From the NCBI RefSeq assembly GCF_009827535.1, contig NZ_WTYN01000003.1, positions 1 to 64,000 on the forward strand: a stretch of DNA of 64,000 bases, read 5' to 3'. The notes beneath the pieces are model-generated. The model was not told the DNA's origin and made no database searches. It saw only the letters and a list, made by a program, of their open reading frames with translations. Positions within the stretch are counted from its first letter, which is position 1, and each line of letters opens with the position of its first letter. Shown here in pieces: positions 36,375-45,709 of this stretch. Position numbers and translations under genes: made by a program. This DNA is from Qipengyuania oceanensis (lineage in GTDB: Bacteria; Pseudomonadota; Alphaproteobacteria; Sphingomonadales; Sphingomonadaceae).

Positions 36375-37719
36375 GGTCCGCCTTCCAAGCGCCCATCGAG
36401 CCTAGATAGACATCCAGCTTTTCGAAGCCGCGGCTCGCAAGCCAGCCGACAGCGACCGTGGCCCGCATTCCGCTGGCGCACATTAACGTGTAGTGCTGCG
36501 CCGGATCGAGGTCGTGATAACGGTCATTCAGTTCGCCTACGTAGATATGCTCGGAACCCTCGATCGCGTTTTGCGCGCGTTCGTCCGCATCCCTCACATC
36601 GAGCAGCGTCCAGCCATCTTTGCCGGCTTCCAGACGACGCTCGACTTCCTCGGTTCCAATCATCGGGATAGTCCGCATAGACTTGCCTTGCGCAGCTGCA
36701 GGCACGACACCGACATAACCGCCTTTGATATTGTCGAGTGCGATCCGCACGAGATGCGTCATGGCAGCTTCGAGCTGGTCTTCATCGGAAGCGATAAGAG
36801 CGACCCTCTCGCCCTCGCGAATGAACCATCCCGCGAATGCCGAGATCATGCCAACTGGTAGGTTCATGGAACCGGGAAGATGCCCTGACGCAAAGGCAAG
36901 GGGCTCGCGCACATCCACCAGGTGGTCGACGTCGGTGTCGCCCAACTCGGGCAGCGACAGCCGCTTGGGTCGCATCACACGAGGCGCAGCTTCGCCGCCT
37001 TCGAGATTGAGGCGCTCCATCAGCCGGAAATAGGGCGGCTGGTAATGGTTTTCCTCCACCTTGAAGTTGATGAAGGCATCGCGACTTTCGAATTGAAGGC
37101 GTGGATTGTTCGCGCGTTCGTGGCCGAGGGTCGAGAACTCGCGTTCCGCCATTCCCGATCCGCACACAGACCCCGCGCCATGTGCCGGATAGAGGATGAC
37201 CTGATCCCCGAGTGCCAATATCTTCTGCAGGGAATCGTATAGAAGGCCTGCGACCTCGCGCTTTCGTTCGGGATAAAAGTCCGTGCGGCCGACGTCGCCG
37301 ACGAACAGAGCGTCTCCCGTAAACACCCCGACTGGCCCATCGGGATAGCCAGTGTCGTGGAGAACGAAAGCAAGATGATCGTCCGTGTGCCCGGGCGTTT
37401 CGAGCACTCGGATTTTGAGCTGGCCTATCTCGAATTCGTCGCCCTCGCGCGCCGTTTCTGCATATTCGACTGTGCCTGCAGGATTTGGACCGTGCAGGAC
37501 GCGCGCGCCGGTCAATTCTCTCAGGATGGGAGCCCCGGACACTAGATCCTCGTTGCGATGGGTTTCGAAGATATGGGTGATCTCCAGACCCTCGGCGCGT
37601 GCCATTTCGACATAGCACTCGCAGTCGCGGCGCGGATCGATGACGGCCGCCTTGCCGCCCGAACCAATCAGGTAGGAAAGGTGGGACAGGCCGGGTGTCT
37701 TTATTTTTTCGAGCAGCAT
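36367..37719 (-). CDS. MBL-fold hydrolase fused to two rhodanese domains
   Basis: 450 residues. The metallo-beta-lactamase domain (about 1-240) has a variant first metal motif THRNED, then TPGHTDDHL and FTGDALFVGDVGRTD. Two rhodanese domains follow (about 260-345 and 360-445). The second has the active-site Cys loop MCASGMRA; the first has no Cys in that loop (ALIASDED) and is presumably structural. Such fusions are linked to persulfide oxidation (ETHE1/persulfide dioxygenase type) and sulfur transfer. It is the first gene of a two-gene unit with the methyltransferase. Confidence 0.88.
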   Translation of the reverse strand: MLLEKIKTPGLSHLSYLIGSGGKAAVIDPRRDCECYVEMARAEGLEITHIFETHRNEDLVSGAPILRELTGARVLHGPNPAGTVEYAETAREGDEFEIGQLKIRVLETPGHTDDHLAFVLHDTGYPDGPVGVFTGDALFVGDVGRTDFYPERKREVAGLLYDSLQKILALGDQVILYPAHGAGSVCGSGMAEREFSTLGHERANNPRLQFESRDAFINFKVEENHYQPPYFRLMERLNLEGGEAAPRVMRPKRLSLPELGDTDVDHLVDVREPLAFASGHLPGSMNLPVGMISAFAGWFIREGERVALIASDEDQLEAAMTHLVRIALDNIKGGYVGVVPAAAQGKSMRTIPMIGTEEVERRLEAGKDGWTLLDVRDADERAQNAIEGSEHIYVGELNDRYHDLDPAQHYTLMCASGMRATVAVGWLASRGFEKLDVYLGSMGAWKADHD

Positions 37720-37738
37720 GATGCCTCCTTCATAAGGA

Positions 37739-37772
37739 AAAAGCGGGACCGGCGCGAACCGATCCCGCTTTC
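37739..37772 (-). terminator. Terminator of the peroxiredoxin gene
   Basis: A 9-bp stem (AAAGCGGGA / TCCCGCTTT) reads on the minus strand with a TTTTT run after it. It lies 25-60 nt after the peroxiredoxin stop and before the MBL-rhodanese start. Confidence 0.75.
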
Positions 37773-37796
37773 AAAAGATTCGATGAGGTCGGACGC

Positions 37797-38426
37797 TCAA
37801 TCGATTTTCACTGTGCGCAGGTAGGGACGAAGCGTGGTGAAACCCTGCGGGAAACGCGCTTTTGCATCCTCGTCGGAAACCGACGGTGGAATGATCGCAT
37901 CCTTGCCTTCGCGCCAATCAGCGGGCGTTGCCACGCCATGCTTGTCGCTGAACTGGAGCGCATTGATCGCGCGCAGGATCTCGTCGAAGTTTCGTCCCAC
38001 GCTCATGGGATACGTCATGGTGAGCCGGATCTTCTTGTCCGGATCGATGATGAATACCGACCGCACAGCCGCCGTCTCGCTCTGATCCGGATGGATCATG
38101 TCATAAAGCTTCGCGATCTTGAGATCGGCATCAGCGACGATCGGGAATACGAGGTTGGTGTTCTGGGTGTCGTTGACGTCTTCGATCCACTTAACGTGTT
38201 CTTCGGCAGTGTCGGTCGAGAGGCCAAGTGGCTTCACATTGCGCTTGTCGAACTCGCTGGCGAGCTGCGCGGTGCGGCCCATCTCTGTAGTGCAGACGGG
38301 AGTGAAGTCGGCCGGGTGGCTGAAGAAGAACACCCAGCTATCGCCAGCCCAGTCGTGCAGGCTGATCTCGCCATTCTGGGTGTCGACGGTGAAGTCGGGG
38401 GCGGTGTCACCGATGTGAAGGCTCAT
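37797..38426 (-). CDS. 1-Cys (Prx6-type) peroxiredoxin
   Basis: 209 residues with the catalytic motif PVCTTE (Cys45) and the Prx6-type C-terminal half (WREGKDAIIPPSVSD). It reduces hydrogen peroxide or organic hydroperoxides, and some relatives act on sulfur species. The start at 38426 has GGAAAT before it; the in-frame extension to 38492 has no support. It is monocistronic with its own terminator. It is a relative of a second Prx6-type protein at 46710, so peroxiredoxin genes bracket the sulfur operon. Confidence 0.93.
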   Translation of the reverse strand: MSLHIGDTAPDFTVDTQNGEISLHDWAGDSWVFFFSHPADFTPVCTTEMGRTAQLASEFDKRNVKPLGLSTDTAEEHVKWIEDVNDTQNTNLVFPIVADADLKIAKLYDMIHPDQSETAAVRSVFIIDPDKKIRLTMTYPMSVGRNFDEILRAINALQFSDKHGVATPADWREGKDAIIPPSVSDEDAKARFPQGFTTLRPYLRTVKID

Positions 38427-38620
38427 TTCGATTTCCTTGTTTCGTGTCGATGCACCCTTTGTAAAGAGACCCAGACACGCTGCCCAATTCAAATTATCGA
38501 TTGCAATAAGTGATAAACCAACTGGCAGGACCGAAAGGCTGAAAAGGCACTTTTTCCGTTTGATGGTGCCTCTATCACTTAACTATTGCATATAACTTTC
38601 TTGAGCACCGATGACGTCAG

Positions 38621-38743
38621 TTACGCTTTCAGCCAGAACCTGATGATCGAGGCTACGAGACCCAGCACGGTTATGCTCGCAAGCCAGATCACGAACATCC
38701 AACCGAGCCGCTGCCAAAGCGGGCGATCCTGCGGCTCGTCCAT
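38621..38743 (-). CDS. Small subunit of the bd-type oxidase operon (DUF2474-like)
   Basis: A 40-residue single-span protein (MDEPQDRPLWQRLGWMFVIWL...). The PLW-RLGW start followed by one membrane helix is the pattern of the tiny protein at the end of CIO-type cydAB operons. Its ATG overlaps the cydB stop by ATGA. Confidence 0.85.
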   Translation of the reverse strand: MDEPQDRPLWQRLGWMFVIWLASITVLGLVASIIRFWLKA

Positions 38744-39750
38744 CAGTGATATCCCTCGTCCGCCACCTTGCCGCGGAACACCCAGTAGGCCCAGGCGGTG
38801 TAGGCGATGATGAGCGGCATGGTGATCGCGACGCCAACCAGCATGAAGATCTGGCTGCGTTCGGGTGCGGCGGCGTCCCAAATCGTGAGGCCCGGCGGAA
38901 CGACATAGGGCCACATGGTGACGCCGAGGCCGGCCATGCCAAAGAAAAACAGCGCAAGGCTCAGCCAGAACGGCTTGCTGTGCCGGTCGACCGAAAGAGC
39001 TCTCAGCAGCATCACGGCAATCACCAACGTGAGGATCGGGACCGGCGCGGCGAAGTAGATCTCCGGCGCAGTCAACCAGCGCTCGGCATATTCGGCGTTC
39101 AGGAACACATTGTAGAGGCTAACGCCTCCCATCAGCACCAGCGTTGCCCATGCCGCCCGCTTGCCCAGCTTTCGGGCGTGATGCTGACTCTCCCCGTCCA
39201 GCTTCCACACCAACCAGGTCGCGCCAAGCAGAGCGTAGCCGGCAACCGTCCCCAGGCCGGTCAGTAGTGTGTAGGGCGTGAGCCAGTCGAACCAGCTGCC
39301 CGCATAGGATCGATCTACGACTTCGATGCCTTGAAGAAGTGCACCCAGCGTCATGCCCTGCGCCATCGCCGCGACCAGCGAGCCGCCGGTGAAAGCCGCG
39401 TCCCAGTATCGACGATGCCCCGGATCGCGCCAGCGATACTCGAACGCGACCCCCCGAAACACCAGCCCCAGCAGCATGGCGATGATGAGCGGGTAGGTAG
39501 CGGGCAGGATGACCGCATAGGCGAGCGGGAAGGCTGCGAACAACCCTCCGCCGCCCAGCACGAGCCAAGTCTCGTTTCCATCCCATACCGGCGCAATGGA
39601 GTTCATCGCCCGGTCGCGTTCGGGGCCGACCTCAAAGGTGGGAAACAGGATCCCAATACCAAGGTCGAACCCGTCCATGACGACATAGGCGAATACAGCG
39701 AAGGCAATGATAAATGCCCAGATCGTCGTCAAGTCCACGTTAACGTCCAT
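38743..39750 (-). CDS. cydB: Cytochrome bd-type quinol oxidase subunit II (CIO type)
   Basis: 335 residues with eight to nine membrane segments and the conserved start WAFIIAFAVFAYVVMDGFDLGIG and WDGNETWLV of CydB/CioB. Together with CydA it oxidises quinol and reduces oxygen without a copper site. It overlaps cydA by 11 nt on the same strand, after the last charged residues of CydA. Confidence 0.95.
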   Translation of the reverse strand: MDVNVDLTTIWAFIIAFAVFAYVVMDGFDLGIGILFPTFEVGPERDRAMNSIAPVWDGNETWLVLGGGGLFAAFPLAYAVILPATYPLIIAMLLGLVFRGVAFEYRWRDPGHRRYWDAAFTGGSLVAAMAQGMTLGALLQGIEVVDRSYAGSWFDWLTPYTLLTGLGTVAGYALLGATWLVWKLDGESQHHARKLGKRAAWATLVLMGGVSLYNVFLNAEYAERWLTAPEIYFAAPVPILTLVIAVMLLRALSVDRHSKPFWLSLALFFFGMAGLGVTMWPYVVPPGLTIWDAAAPERSQIFMLVGVAITMPLIIAYTAWAYWVFRGKVADEGYH

Positions 39751-41194
39751 CGGTCGCCTCCTCGTGATTACTCGGCAGTGGGTCGGGATCGCCCGGGTTC
39801 TGTGACGGGCCGGGCGTGATGCCCGCGGTCCGGATCGGTCCGGTGTCCCCGCGCTTGACGCCGTATTCGCCTGCGTGCGGCGGTTTGTGCATCAGGTGCA
39901 GGATATACCAGACGCCCGCGCCGAAGACTGCAAAGTAGACCACCACGAAAGCAAGCAATGACGCGGCGACAGCAGGAGCATCCAGCGGACTCGCAGCATC
40001 TGCCGTGCGCAGGAGATTGTAGATCACATACGGTTGCCGGCCGACCTCCGTCGTGATCCAGCCGGCGATGACCGCAACGAAACCGCTGGGAGCCATGACC
40101 AAGGCTGCGCGATGGAGCATTGGCCATTCGTAGAGTTTCTTGCGGAAGCGAGCGACCAAGCTCCATGCTCCGATACCAAGCATGGCAAAGCCGATCCCGA
40201 CCATTATCCGGAATGACCAGAAGACGATGCCGACCGGCGGTTCCTCGTCGTCCGGGATCGTGTCCAGACCGGCGAGCGGCGCATTCAGATCATGTTTCAG
40301 GATCAGCGACGATGCCTTGGGAATCTCGATCGCGTAGTCGACACGCTTCTCCTCGCTGTTCGGAATGCCGAACAGGATCAGCGGCGCACCATCCGGATGG
40401 CTCTCGAAGTGGCCTTCCATCGCCATGACCTTCTGTGGCTGGTGTTCGAGCGTGTTCAGTCCGTGCAAGTCACCTGCAAAGATCTGGATCGGCGCAACGA
40501 TGGCCGCCATCCACATCGCCATCGAGAACATCTTGCGAGCGTGGAGGTTGGCTTTGTCCTTCAACAGATGCCATGCGCCAACCCCGCCGACCACGAAGGC
40601 CGTAGTGAGGTAGGCCGCGATGACCGTGTGAACCAAACGATAGGGGAAGCTCGGGTTGAAGACGATGTCCCACCAGCTTTCGCCAGGCAGGTATTGTCCG
40701 TTCGCCCCGATTTCATAACCCACGGGGGTTTGCATCCAGCTGTTCACCGAGAGGATCCAGAAGGCGCTGATGAAGGTGCCGATTGCCACCATGAGAGTGG
40801 CTGCGAAGTGCAACTTCTTGCCGACTTTGTTCATGCCGAAGAGCATGACGCCGAGGAACCCGGCCTCGAGGAAGAACGCGGTCAGCACCTCGTAGGCCAT
40901 CAGCGGGCCGATAACCGGCCCCGCAATATCGGAGAAGACCGACCAATTCGTGCCGAACTGGTAGGACATCACGATGCCCGAAACGACGCCCATCGCGAAG
41001 GCAATGGCGAAGATCTTCAGCCAGTATTTGAACAGGTCGAGATAGATCGGTTTCCCGGTCTTAAGCCAGAGCCCTTCGAGCACTGCAAGATAGCTTGCGA
41101 GGCCGATGGAGAAGGCCGGAAAGATGAAGTGAAAGCTCACCGTGAAGGCGAACTGGATGCGGGCAAGCAGAAGGGCGTCTAGCTGTTCGAACAT
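39740..41194 (-). CDS. cydA: Cytochrome bd-type quinol oxidase subunit I (cyanide-insensitive type)
   Basis: 484 residues carrying the b-heme and quinol sites. The heme-ligand His is in SFHFIFPAFS (about residue 22) and a second in RLVHTVIAAY; GRQPYVIYNLLRT follows. The segment between helices VI and VII is short, as in CioA-type enzymes, which are known to tolerate cyanide and sulfide. The start at 41194 removes an unsupported N-terminal extension to 41287 that overlaps the HTH gene. It follows a 51-residue HTH gene by 4 nt. Confidence 0.94.
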   Translation of the reverse strand: MFEQLDALLLARIQFAFTVSFHFIFPAFSIGLASYLAVLEGLWLKTGKPIYLDLFKYWLKIFAIAFAMGVVSGIVMSYQFGTNWSVFSDIAGPVIGPLMAYEVLTAFFLEAGFLGVMLFGMNKVGKKLHFAATLMVAIGTFISAFWILSVNSWMQTPVGYEIGANGQYLPGESWWDIVFNPSFPYRLVHTVIAAYLTTAFVVGGVGAWHLLKDKANLHARKMFSMAMWMAAIVAPIQIFAGDLHGLNTLEHQPQKVMAMEGHFESHPDGAPLILFGIPNSEEKRVDYAIEIPKASSLILKHDLNAPLAGLDTIPDDEEPPVGIVFWSFRIMVGIGFAMLGIGAWSLVARFRKKLYEWPMLHRAALVMAPSGFVAVIAGWITTEVGRQPYVIYNLLRTADAASPLDAPAVAASLLAFVVVYFAVFGAGVWYILHLMHKPPHAGEYGVKRGDTGPIRTAGITPGPSQNPGDPDPLPSNHEEATDGR

Positions 41195-41198
41195 GTCT

Positions 41199-41354
41199 TT
41201 ATCCGTGTTGCTTTTCGGCGCGTGCCTTGCGCCAGCGGTAAAAAGTCTTTTCGGAAATCCCGATCTCGCGGCAACTCTCGCAAACACCCTTTCCGGATGC
41301 GATCAGAGCTTCGATCTTGCGGCAGCGGGTGTCCTTGTCATGAATGGCAGGCAT
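41199..41354 (-). CDS. 51-residue helix-turn-helix protein inside the sulfur-oxidase operon
   Basis: A short frame from the ATG at 41354, coding MPAIHDKDTRCRKIEALIASG and then GISEKTFYRWRKARAEKQ. It has the helix-turn-helix of transposase-OrfA-like proteins (EIGISEKTFYRWRK) and little else. The ATG overlaps the sulP stop (ATGA) and the stop is 4 nt before cydA, so it is a true operon member and not scattered debris. It could be a domesticated transposase fragment serving as a regulator. No such function is shown. Confidence 0.75.
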   Translation of the reverse strand: MPAIHDKDTRCRKIEALIASGKGVCESCREIGISEKTFYRWRKARAEKQHG

Positions 41355-43174
41355 CAGATCATGCCCCTCGCAGCATCGGGGATTGGTTCAGCTGGTGGTC
41401 CGCCGTTTGTCGCCAATTCCCGGAACGCGCGGTTCTGCGACATGAAGACCTGCCCGTTCAGCTCGTCCACAAAATGGGTTCGCTTCAGGCGGTCCATGAC
41501 CGGACCTTTCACTTCGGAAAGGTGAAGGCCGATCCCCGCGTCGATCAAGCGGTGATTGATCGCTTCGAGGCTTTCGAGGCCGGAGGCGTCGATTTCGTTA
41601 ACCGCACTACACATCAGGATCACGTGACGCACATCGGGGCGGTCGGCGATCTCCTCGAGCACATATTCCTCGAGCCACCGCGCATTGAGATAGGTCAGGC
41701 TTTCGTCGATCCGGATCGAAAGAACGTGCGGGACGGTGAAGACCCGGTGGCGGTCGACATTGCGGAAGTGCTCGGTCTCGGGGACACGGCCTACGATGGC
41801 GGCATGCGGTCTGCTCGCCCGCCATAAGTAGAGGAGCAAGCCGACGCCGACCCCTGCGATCACACCCAGTTCGACGCCCGCAAGAAGGGTAATGGCGATC
41901 GTCGCCATGTGGGCGGCGAAGTCGGCCTTGGAATAATTCCACAGCTGCCCTGGCGTCTTGAGATCGACGAGGCTCAGGACCGCGACGATGATCGTGGCCG
42001 CCAGCGTTGCGATGGGCAGGCTGTAGAGCAGCGGCGTCAGGAACAGGCCCGCCAGCGCTATGCCGACGGCGGTGTAGGCCCCTGCCGCAGGCGTTTCCGC
42101 CCCGGCGTCAAAGTTGACAACCGAGCGGGCAAATCCACCAGTGACGGGGTAGCCCCCCGAAAAGGCACTGGCGATGTTCGAAGCACCCAGACCGATAAGC
42201 TCCTGGTTAGGTGCGATCCTCTGCCTGCGCTTGGCAGCCAGTGTCTGCGCGACCGATACGCTCTCGACGAAGCCGATGATCGAGATGAGCAGGGCCGGAA
42301 CCCACAACTGCCCGATTAAGCCGAGATCGGTGGATGGCAGGGCGAAAGGCGGCAGGCCCTGCGGGATAGCGCCGACGAGATTGACGCCGCGATCCTCGAG
42401 ATCGAGACCGACGGCGGCGAGGATCGTAGCGACCACGGCAATTACCGGCCCTGCCTTGGCCGCGATGTCGGCGGCGCGCGGAGTAAGGCCCAGCTTCACC
42501 AGTGATGGTTTCAAGCCCTTGCGAACCCAGAAAAGGAACAACGTGGCCGGAATGCCAACGGCGAGGGTCCACGGGTTGATCGCGTCAATCGCGGCGGCAA
42601 GCCCGCCGAGCATTTCGGGCCAGTTGTCGCCGCCCGCCGAAACGCCGAGGATGTGCTTCACCTGGCTCGTCGCTATCAGGATGCCGCTGGCAGTGATGAA
42701 CCCGCTAATGACCGGATGTGACAGGAGGTTGGCGAGAAAGCCCATTCGCAGGAATCCGAGCACGGCCAGCATCACACCGGACAAGGCGGCGAGGGTGATT
42801 GCCGCCTCAAGATAAAGTTCAGTCCCCTGCGCCGCGACGGCTCCGGCAGCGCTCGCCGTCATCAAGGACACGACCGCCACCGGCCCCACGGCAAGCGTGC
42901 GGCTGGTGCCGAAGATCGCGTAGGCGACCAGCGGCAGGATCGATGCGTAAAGGCCCACGACAGGTGGCAGGCCGGCAAGCAGCGCATAGGCGAGGCTCTG
43001 CGGGATCAGCATGATCGTCACGATGATCGCCGCGACGAGATCGTTCGTCAGGACCGATCCGTTGTATGTCCGGCCCCACTCGAGGATCGGGAGATATTGC
43101 GCCAGCAGCCCGGGCTTGTGCCTTCGCGGCAAGCCGGACGGCTGCCCAGCTGACCCTGGGTTGCTGTCGCTCAT
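41354..43174 (-). CDS. SulP-family anion permease with STAS domain
   Basis: 606 residues. About 11-14 membrane helices start with the SulP signature region (VLTNDLVAAIIVTIMLIPQSLAYA). A C-terminal STAS domain follows (about 490-590, VNEIDASGLESL). The family moves sulfate, bicarbonate or other anions. Between a sulfide:quinone oxidoreductase and a terminal oxidase, export of sulfite or sulfate is an attractive role, by inference. The start at 43174 lies 2 nt before the SQR-like stop. Confidence 0.9.
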   Translation of the reverse strand: MSDSNPGSAGQPSGLPRRHKPGLLAQYLPILEWGRTYNGSVLTNDLVAAIIVTIMLIPQSLAYALLAGLPPVVGLYASILPLVAYAIFGTSRTLAVGPVAVVSLMTASAAGAVAAQGTELYLEAAITLAALSGVMLAVLGFLRMGFLANLLSHPVISGFITASGILIATSQVKHILGVSAGGDNWPEMLGGLAAAIDAINPWTLAVGIPATLFLFWVRKGLKPSLVKLGLTPRAADIAAKAGPVIAVVATILAAVGLDLEDRGVNLVGAIPQGLPPFALPSTDLGLIGQLWVPALLISIIGFVESVSVAQTLAAKRRQRIAPNQELIGLGASNIASAFSGGYPVTGGFARSVVNFDAGAETPAAGAYTAVGIALAGLFLTPLLYSLPIATLAATIIVAVLSLVDLKTPGQLWNYSKADFAAHMATIAITLLAGVELGVIAGVGVGLLLYLWRASRPHAAIVGRVPETEHFRNVDRHRVFTVPHVLSIRIDESLTYLNARWLEEYVLEEIADRPDVRHVILMCSAVNEIDASGLESLEAINHRLIDAGIGLHLSEVKGPVMDRLKRTHFVDELNGQVFMSQNRAFRELATNGGPPAEPIPDAARGMI

Positions 43175-43176
43175 GA

Positions 43177-44409
43177 TCAGGCAGCCTGTTTCATATGCGG
43201 CTTGGCGAGCCACTCATGGCCCTTCAGCATGCCGTTCCAGTAAATCCAGGGCAGCGCCTCCGACTTGAGTAGCCAGCTCAGCTTGCGCGGCTTTGTGCCA
43301 TCGATCACCCATTTCGGAAAACTCGGCAGCAGCTTTCCGTCATAGCCGAATTCGGCGAGCACGATCTTTCCGCGTTCGACGGTCAGCGGGCAGGAGCCGT
43401 AGCCATCGTAATCGGCCACCGGCTGCTTTGCATCGAGCTGGGCGAGCGCGTTGACCGCGACGATCGGTGCCTGCTTGCGCGCGGCAGCCATCGTTTTGGC
43501 ATTGGGAGTAGATCCAGCGTCGCCGATCCCGAAAACGTTGGGATAACAAACGTGCTGGAGCGTGAACTTGTCGACATCGACAAAGCCGCTGTCGGCATTG
43601 GCGAGAGGGCTGTCGGCAACGAACTGCGGGGCAACCTGCGGCGGGACCGCATGGAGCATGTCGAAGTCGACTGTTTCTTCAGCAGCTTCGCTCTTGAAGA
43701 CCGCCTTCTTGCCGGGGCCATCGACCGCGACAAGCGTCTGGTTGAGCTTGAGGTCGATCCCGTATTTGTCGACATATTCCATCAGCGCCGGGACGTATTC
43801 CTTCACCCCGAACAGGACGCCGCCGGAATTGCGGAACTCGACGTCGATGTCGTCGAGAACCCCACGCTCCAGCCATGCATCGCATGACAGATACATCGCC
43901 TTCTGCGGCGCACCTGCACACTTGATGGGCATGGGCGGCTGGCTGAAGATCGCGCGCCCCGATTTCAGGTTGCGCACGAGCTCCCACGTGTAGGGTGCCA
44001 GATCGTAGCGATAATTGGAGGTGACGCCGTTCTTGCCGAGCGTCTCTTCCAGCCCGTCGATCTTTTCCCACGCGAGCCGGATGCCCGGCGCGACGATCAG
44101 GATCCGGTAGGTGATGGTCGTGCCATCGCTGAGCGTGACCTGATTGTTTTCTGGCTGAAACGACGCGGCGGCCGTTTTCAACCAGATCGCCTGTTTCGGC
44201 ATTACGCTCGCTGTGGTGCGCCTGGTCGCTGACACTTCGAAGACACCGCCACCGACCATGGTCCACCCAGGTTGATAATAATGATCCTCGCTCGGCTCAA
44301 CGATCGCGATATCGAGTGACGGGCGCCGCTTCAGCATGGAGGATGCAGTCGCAATGCCTGCTGACCCTCCGCCGATGATGACGACTTCATGATTTAGGCC
44401 TTGGGCCAT
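43177..44409 (-). CDS. FAD-dependent oxidoreductase, sulfide:quinone oxidoreductase-like
   Basis: 410 residues. The FAD-binding start is VVIIGGGSAGIATASSML, a second nucleotide site follows VAPGIR, and FGIGDAG lies near the C-terminal third. Cysteines that could form the sulfide site are in IKCAGAPQ, YLSCDAW and HVCYPN. SQR enzymes oxidise sulfide, transfer electrons to quinone and release polysulfide or persulfide. The neighbouring persulfide-dioxygenase-like and YeeE genes and the bd oxidase fit this. A relative acting on another sulfur compound cannot be excluded. Confidence 0.88.
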   Translation of the reverse strand: MAQGLNHEVVIIGGGSAGIATASSMLKRRPSLDIAIVEPSEDHYYQPGWTMVGGGVFEVSATRRTTASVMPKQAIWLKTAAASFQPENNQVTLSDGTTITYRILIVAPGIRLAWEKIDGLEETLGKNGVTSNYRYDLAPYTWELVRNLKSGRAIFSQPPMPIKCAGAPQKAMYLSCDAWLERGVLDDIDVEFRNSGGVLFGVKEYVPALMEYVDKYGIDLKLNQTLVAVDGPGKKAVFKSEAAEETVDFDMLHAVPPQVAPQFVADSPLANADSGFVDVDKFTLQHVCYPNVFGIGDAGSTPNAKTMAAARKQAPIVAVNALAQLDAKQPVADYDGYGSCPLTVERGKIVLAEFGYDGKLLPSFPKWVIDGTKPRKLSWLLKSEALPWIYWNGMLKGHEWLAKPHMKQAA

Positions 44410-44433
44410 GACAAACTCTCCAGTGTTTTTTCG

Positions 44434-44847
44434 TTATTCGCCAAGCCGGTCGCGCAAGCCCGACAGATCGTAGCCCGCTATCTTGGCGCGATTGATGCGC
44501 TCGGCGGCGGATTCGTGCTCGATATTGGCGAGTGCATCGAGCGTGATGGAGCGTGTGCCGGTCCGGCAGAAGGCAAGCACCTTGCCGTCCGCTTCTTCAC
44601 GGACCTTGGCAAAGGCCTTGATCGCAACCGGCGGAAACTCGCCTCCTGAGACCGGAATATGATGGAAGGCTAACCCAGCCGCTTCGGCAGCCTCGCGCAT
44701 CGATGCGACGGTGGGCTGGCTCAGCTCTTCGTCATCCGGCCTGTTGCAGATCACCGTGCTAAATCCCGCGTCGGCAAGCCCGCGCATGTCGTTCGGCTCA
44801 AGCTGAGGGGAGACGGCGAAGGCGTCGCTTACATGTGCGAGCTTCAT
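44434..44847 (-). CDS. TIGR01244-type sulfurtransferase/phosphatase-like protein
   Basis: 137 residues, MKLAHVSDAFAVSPQL..., with the phosphatase-like loop FCRTGTRS (Cys94) and ICNRPDDE upstream. These features mark the small BLH-linked (DUF442) family that sits in sulfide-oxidation clusters and is thought to transfer persulfide sulfur. Its start overlaps the YeeE-type stop by ATGA and it is 24 nt ahead of the SQR-like gene. Confidence 0.88.
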   Translation of the reverse strand: MKLAHVSDAFAVSPQLEPNDMRGLADAGFSTVICNRPDDEELSQPTVASMREAAEAAGLAFHHIPVSGGEFPPVAIKAFAKVREEADGKVLAFCRTGTRSITLDALANIEHESAAERINRAKIAGYDLSGLRDRLGE

Positions 44848-45263
44848 GATGATGCCCCTTCGAAAAGCCGGACAACAGCCATGCCGGCGAGCATGGCGAC
44901 GACGAATATCGCGGCCGCTGCAGGTTCGATCACGAGAGCAGCAATCCCGGGTCCCGGACACAGCCCCGCAATTCCCCAGCCGATTCCAAACAGGGCTGCT
45001 CCGCCGATAAGGCGGGGGGTGAGATCGGATTTGGTCGGCAGATGAAACTCGCCAGCGAAGATTGGTTCGGCCAGGCGCGGCACGATCCGCCACGCGATGG
45101 CCATGACGATGACCGCTCCGCCCATCACGAAGGCGAGCGTGGGGTCCCAGTCACCGAAGATGTCGAGAAAGCCGCGCACGCGGGCTGGGTCAGTCATGCC
45201 GCCAAGGGCAAGCCCAGCGCCGAAAAGGACTCCGGATACGATCGAGGCAAGAGCGGTACGCAT
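44844..45263 (-). CDS. YeeE/YedE-family membrane protein, short form (second)
   Basis: 139 residues with four membrane segments and the family motifs GAGLALGGMTDPARVRGFLD and GWGIAGLCPGPGI, with a conserved Cys in the latter. YeeE/YedE proteins take up or pass sulfur compounds such as thiosulfate. The two adjacent short forms together correspond to one full-length YeeE. It overlaps the upstream half by 1 nt and the next gene by 4 nt. Confidence 0.9.
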   Translation of the reverse strand: MRTALASIVSGVLFGAGLALGGMTDPARVRGFLDIFGDWDPTLAFVMGGAVIVMAIAWRIVPRLAEPIFAGEFHLPTKSDLTPRLIGGAALFGIGWGIAGLCPGPGIAALVIEPAAAAIFVVAMLAGMAVVRLFEGASS

Positions 45264-45709
45264 TACAACACCTCCAGCCCGAGCGCGTTCATGATCGCGA
45301 CTGTCGCAATACCAGTCGCCATGAAAGTCAGCGTGGCTACAATCGAGCGGCCCGATAGACGACTAACACCGCAAACCCCGTGCCCACTCGTGCACCCGCT
45401 GCCGACGCGCGTTCCGATGCCGACGACCAGTCCAGCTATCGCGAGCGTTACGGGGCTGGCGAAGCTGGCTTCGAGCCCGCCCGATGCCAGCACAACGATG
45501 AGTGCACCCAGCGGCAATCCGATCACAAACATCCATGCGCCGCTCCTGGCTATGCCGCTACCGCCAAGCCCGACGGCCTTCGCGGCAAGCCCGGAAACGC
45601 CAGCGATCCTGCCAAGGCCGAGCAGCATGACCGCCGCAGCAAGGCCGATCAATACGCCGCCCGCCAGGCCGGCAAGCGGCGCGGCTTCAGGGAAGCCGGG
45701 GAGCGTCAT
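45263..45709 (-). CDS. YeeE/YedE-family membrane protein, short form (first)
   Basis: 148 residues, four membrane segments, with the motif GSGCTSGHGVCGVSRLSGRS that holds the conserved cysteines of YeeE/YedE. It pairs with the following short form to make a complete sulfur-compound channel. It overlaps the persulfide-dioxygenase-like gene by 4 nt. Confidence 0.9.
   Translation of the reverse strand: MTLPGFPEAAPLAGLAGGVLIGLAAAVMLLGLGRIAGVSGLAAKAVGLGGSGIARSGAWMFVIGLPLGALIVVLASGGLEASFASPVTLAIAGLVVGIGTRVGSGCTSGHGVCGVSRLSGRSIVATLTFMATGIATVAIMNALGLEVL

Noticed and set aside
40292-41182. 296-residue plus-strand frame opposite cydA
   Set aside because: Antisense shadow with strongly biased acidic and basic composition; cydA is unambiguous.
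41199-41354. Insertion sequence at the HTH gene between sulP and cydA
   Set aside because: No catalytic DDE partner, terminal inverted repeats or target duplication; the neighbouring genes overlap or abut it tightly.
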